NCBI RefSeq assembly: GCF_016584665.1
Contig: NZ_BBJB01000085.1
Coordinates: forward strand, 62,001-126,000
Length of the DNA: 64,000 nt
Reading direction: 5' to 3'
From: Pseudanabaena sp. lw0831
Lineage (GTDB): Bacteria > Cyanobacteriota > Cyanobacteriia > Pseudanabaenales > Pseudanabaenaceae
In this document: piece after piece, positions 61,565 through 64,000 of the stretch
Layout: each line of letters starts with the position of its first letter
Position numbering within the stretch: the stretch's first letter is position 1
Notes under the pieces: generated by a model
What the model was told of the DNA's origin: nothing
Databases searched by the model: none
Seen by the model: only the letters and a program-made list of their open reading frames with translations
Program-made: the position numbers and the translations under genes

Positions 61565-63517
61565 ATGACGGACGCAAGTATCGATTTAACAGAAGAGCAT
61601 CATCCAAATCACGATGCTGACAAAGCTGATAAATCAGATCTATCAGCACTAAAAAGCGATCGCCTATTTAGATCGATCATGGAAAATGTTGCAGATTTAA
61701 TTGCAGTGATCGATGCTAAAGGCTATCGCATTTACAATAGTCCTTCCTATCAGAGAGTCTTGGGCTATACATCGGCAGAACTCAAAGGCACATGGGCGTA
61801 CGATAAGATTCATCCCGATGATCAAGAGCAAGTATTAAAAGCGGCGGCAGAAACCTTAAAAACGGGTGTAGGTAAATCTTTAGAATATCGGATGCAGCAT
61901 AAAGACGGAAGTTGGCGAATTTTAGAATCATCAGGCAGTGTGATGCGCGATGGACAGGGTAATGTTCAAAATATTGTGATTGTGGCTCATGATATAAGTG
62001 ATCGCAAAAAAGAGCAGTGGGAACGCCGTCGCGCCGAAAGAGAACTAGAGCGATCGCGTCAAAGTTATAAAGATCTGGTCAGACGTGAGGAAATGTTAAA
62101 CCGTCGCCTTACTAGCCAGATTCGCAATTCCCTTGATCTAGATACGATCCTTGCCACGGCTGTTAATGAAATACAGGATCTATTACTGATCGATCTATGT
62201 AATTTCTTTTGGCATGTGCCCAATACTAATCCGCCAGAGTTTCAGCTTGTGCATTTTGCGGCTAGTCATAACTTTCTTGAAGCCGCCACCAGTTATCCTC
62301 TGTCTCAATTGCCTCAATTGGGTCAGCGTTTGCTTAGCCAAGAAATTATTCAGATTCAATCGATTTACACTAATCCAGAATTGGATAATATTAGTCGGAT
62401 GCTTCTCGCTGAAAGAGGTTTTACTTCGCAGTTACTTGTGCCGATCAAAACCCGATCGCAAAAATTGGGGGTGATTGTGGCGGCGCATTGTCAAGGTAGT
62501 CGTCCTTGGGATGCAGACGAAGTAGGACTTTTACAAGCCGTGGCGAACCAATTAGCGATCGCTATCGATCAAGCCGAGCTATTTGACTCTGCTCAGACCA
62601 ATGCTGCCAATGCCCAAGCTCAATCCATCCTGATCGAAAAAGCCCTTGCTGATTTGCAACAAACCCAGAGCCAACTGATTCAGACTGAAAAAATGTCGAG
62701 TCTTGGTCAATTAGTAGCAGGGGTTGCCCATGAGATTAATAATCCTGTCAACTTTATCTATGGCAATCTCAACCATGCCAACCGTTCTGTCCAGAATCTG
62801 CTAGATGCGATCGCTCTTTATCAAACAAATTATCCAGAACCAGTTCCCGAAATCTCCAAATTTCTCGATGAGATCGATCTGGAATTCCTTAAAGAAGATC
62901 TGCCGAAGATGCTGACATCGATGAAAATCGGAGCCGACCGCATTCGCCAAATTGTCTTGTCTTTACGAAATTTTTCACGCACTGACCAAGAAGGAAGAAA
63001 ACCCTTTAATATCCATGAAGGATTGGATAGTACGTTACTGATTTTGCAAAATCGCCTTAAAGCTTATGGCGATCGTCCTGCGATTAATTTAACTAAGCGT
63101 TATGGCAATATCCCGATTGTCAATGTCTACGCGGGGCAACTCAATCAGGTGTTTATGAACATTTTAAGCAATGCGATCGATGCGATCGATGAGAGTGTCG
63201 CTAATTGCGATCAAGCTACCGATATTTCCCAGCACCAAGCCAATGAAATTTCGATCGTTACTGAGTTGAAGCCGCCCACACCTGAAAATCATCAATTAAT
63301 GGTGGTGATCCGCATTGCCGATAATGGGCGTGGTATTCCTGAAGATATCCTCAAAAAGCTCTTCGATCCCTTTTTTACCACGAAGCCTGTGGGCAAAGGC
63401 ACAGGATTGGGGCTATCAATTAGTTATCAAATTGTGGTAGAGAAGCATCATGGTAGATTGGAATGCTTTTCTAAAGTCGGCGTAGGGACAGAGTTTAGGA
63501 TTGAAATTCCAGTATAA
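61565..63517 (+). CDS. Sensor histidine kinase: PAS, GAF, HisKA, HATPase
   Basis: 650-residue soluble kinase. PAS (about 30-150, ending in [11 protein letters not shown]) is followed by a coil, then a GAF domain (about 190-345, [32 protein letters not shown]). A glutamine-rich coil leads to His389 in [11 protein letters not shown], preceded by [14 protein letters not shown]. The ATPase has [17 protein letters not shown] and [11 protein letters not shown]. The kinase core is of the cyanobacterial GAF-associated type. No response regulator is adjacent and no phytochrome cysteine motif is evident in the GAF domain. Confidence 0.93.
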   Translation: MTDASIDLTEEHHPNHDADKADKSDLSALKSDRLFRSIMENVADLIAVIDAKGYRIYNSPSYQRVLGYTSAELKGTWAYDKIHPDDQEQVLKAAAETLKTGVGKSLEYRMQHKDGSWRILESSGSVMRDGQGNVQNIVIVAHDISDRKKEQWERRRAERELERSRQSYKDLVRREEMLNRRLTSQIRNSLDLDTILATAVNEIQDLLLIDLCNFFWHVPNTNPPEFQLVHFAASHNFLEAATSYPLSQLPQLGQRLLSQEIIQIQSIYTNPELDNISRMLLAERGFTSQLLVPIKTRSQKLGVIVAAHCQGSRPWDADEVGLLQAVANQLAIAIDQAELFDSAQTNAANAQAQSILIEKALADLQQTQSQLIQTEKMSSLGQLVAGVAHEINNPVNFIYGNLNHANRSVQNLLDAIALYQTNYPEPVPEISKFLDEIDLEFLKEDLPKMLTSMKIGADRIRQIVLSLRNFSRTDQEGRKPFNIHEGLDSTLLILQNRLKAYGDRPAINLTKRYGNIPIVNVYAGQLNQVFMNILSNAIDAIDESVANCDQATDISQHQANEISIVTELKPPTPENHQLMVVIRIADNGRGIPEDILKKLFDPFFTTKPVGKGTGLGLSISYQIVVEKHHGRLECFSKVGVGTEFRIEIPV

Positions 63518-63528
63518 GTAGATAAATC

Positions 63529-63571
63529 CTAAAAAATGTCCCGCTCGCGCAGCGGGCGGGACATTTTTTAG
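63529..63571. terminator. 43-bp palindrome after the kinase gene
   Basis: 20-bp arms (ctaaaaaatgtcccgct...) with loop gca and one G-T pair in the core, followed by gctta. It begins 12 bp after the kinase stop. Confidence 0.8.
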
Positions 63572-63654
63572 CTTAGGGAGTAAAAGAGGCACGAATTATA
63601 CCTTCTACTATTTAGTTTTTCGATTATTCTAGGCATTGTAGCGATCGCCCCACT

Positions 63655-64000
63655 ATGAAATCTAACTCACCCGACAATAACGCATCACCTTTACAAAATA
63701 TTTTCTCTTGGGTTAAGAACACACCTGAGCGAGCAATTGATGAGGCTTTTGAAGCGGCTGTTAACATCAAGCGGATTGAAGAAGAAACCTTCAATGGCAA
63801 TAAAATCGCTAACGATGGTAGTTTTGGTAGCAATGTATTTAGTGTGTTTGAGATCCAGCTTCAGAAGTATCTCCGAACGATCAATTCGCGACTAAGTTTT
63901 TATAAAGTAAGTGCCTCGCTGCCCTATTTACAGACTCAAAGCTCCAGCAATCTTGCCAATACTGCGATCGCTAAATATGCAGCCAACAATCAAGACAATG
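63655..64000 (+). CDS. pxcA: PxcA/CemA-like proton extrusion protein (3' end outside window)
   Basis: The first 115 codons of an open frame starting at the ATG at 63655. The segment TPERAIDEAFEAAVNIKRIE followed by FNGNKI and FEIQLQKYLRTINSRLSFYK resembles the N-terminus of the cyanobacterial proton-extrusion protein PxcA, homologous to plastid CemA. The membrane helices would lie downstream and are not in the window, so the assignment is by N-terminal similarity only. Confidence 0.7.
   Translation, partial: MKSNSPDNNASPLQNIFSWVKNTPERAIDEAFEAAVNIKRIEEETFNGNKIANDGSFGSNVFSVFEIQLQKYLRTINSRLSFYKVSASLPYLQTQSSSNLANTAIAKYAANNQDN

Overview
The window comes from a cyanobacterial chromosome. The octamer GCGATCGC (HIP1) recurs throughout. 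Several genes are specific to oxygenic phototrophs: ndhN, thf1/psb29, a CRR6-type NDH-1 assembly factor, a Cyp38-like lumenal cyclophilin, a REC-DUF3685 protein and the start of a PxcA/CemA-like gene. The abundance of phosphorelay proteins and of long intergenic palindromes suggests a filamentous Pseudanabaena-like genome; the genus is inference.

Layout. 1-4.5 kb: a minus-strand Pil/Pix-type chemotaxis operon (PatA/PilG-like regulator, PilH-like receiver, CheW, and an MCP that runs off the left edge). A CBS-PAS-GAF hybrid kinase is divergent from it. 8.6-31 kb: core genes (murF, ktrB-ktrA, ndhN, REC-DUF3685, an acyl-CoA-synthetase-like enzyme, thf1, cutA, a 1420-residue hybrid kinase, sbcC, a glycosyltransferase, tRNA-Lys, miaB). 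31.1-39.9 kb: an accessory island with a GIY-YIG protein, a lipoprotein, an IS256-family relic next to a DUF6745 relic, an IS3-family element abutting a nonsense-mutated BrnT-like toxin gene, a VapBC-like pair flanked by 32-bp direct repeats, a 646-residue HEPN-like protein, a truncated gene copy, DUF433, an RHH-like/HNH pair and a lone PD-(D/E)XK protein. 40-47.7 kb: a MacA/MacB-type exporter, a CDF transporter, a zinc metallopeptidase, an ABC-2 permease, a cupin and def. 47.8-51.2 kb: a second accessory block, a same-strand AAA ATPase + TPR protein + HicA + HicB. 51.3-64 kb: crr6, dnaJ, a PMT-family glycosyltransferase, a DsbA-like lipoprotein, a hybrid kinase, DUF2949, moaD, phoH, a cyclophilin, a PAS-GAF kinase and partial pxcA.

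The most unusual large-scale signal is in the gaps. Nearly every gene end carries a long, almost perfect palindrome, often 40-70 bp with a 3-7 nt loop. Many share a GCGGCGC/GCGCCGC core and an AAACCCAAAA-like outer edge. The middle of the arms differs from copy to copy yet stays self-complementary. Some palindromes contain stop codons, and one contains the annotated start of ktrB. A separate MITE-like family has ATTCTCAT/ATGAGAAT ends. Everything here was read by eye; no database search was run.
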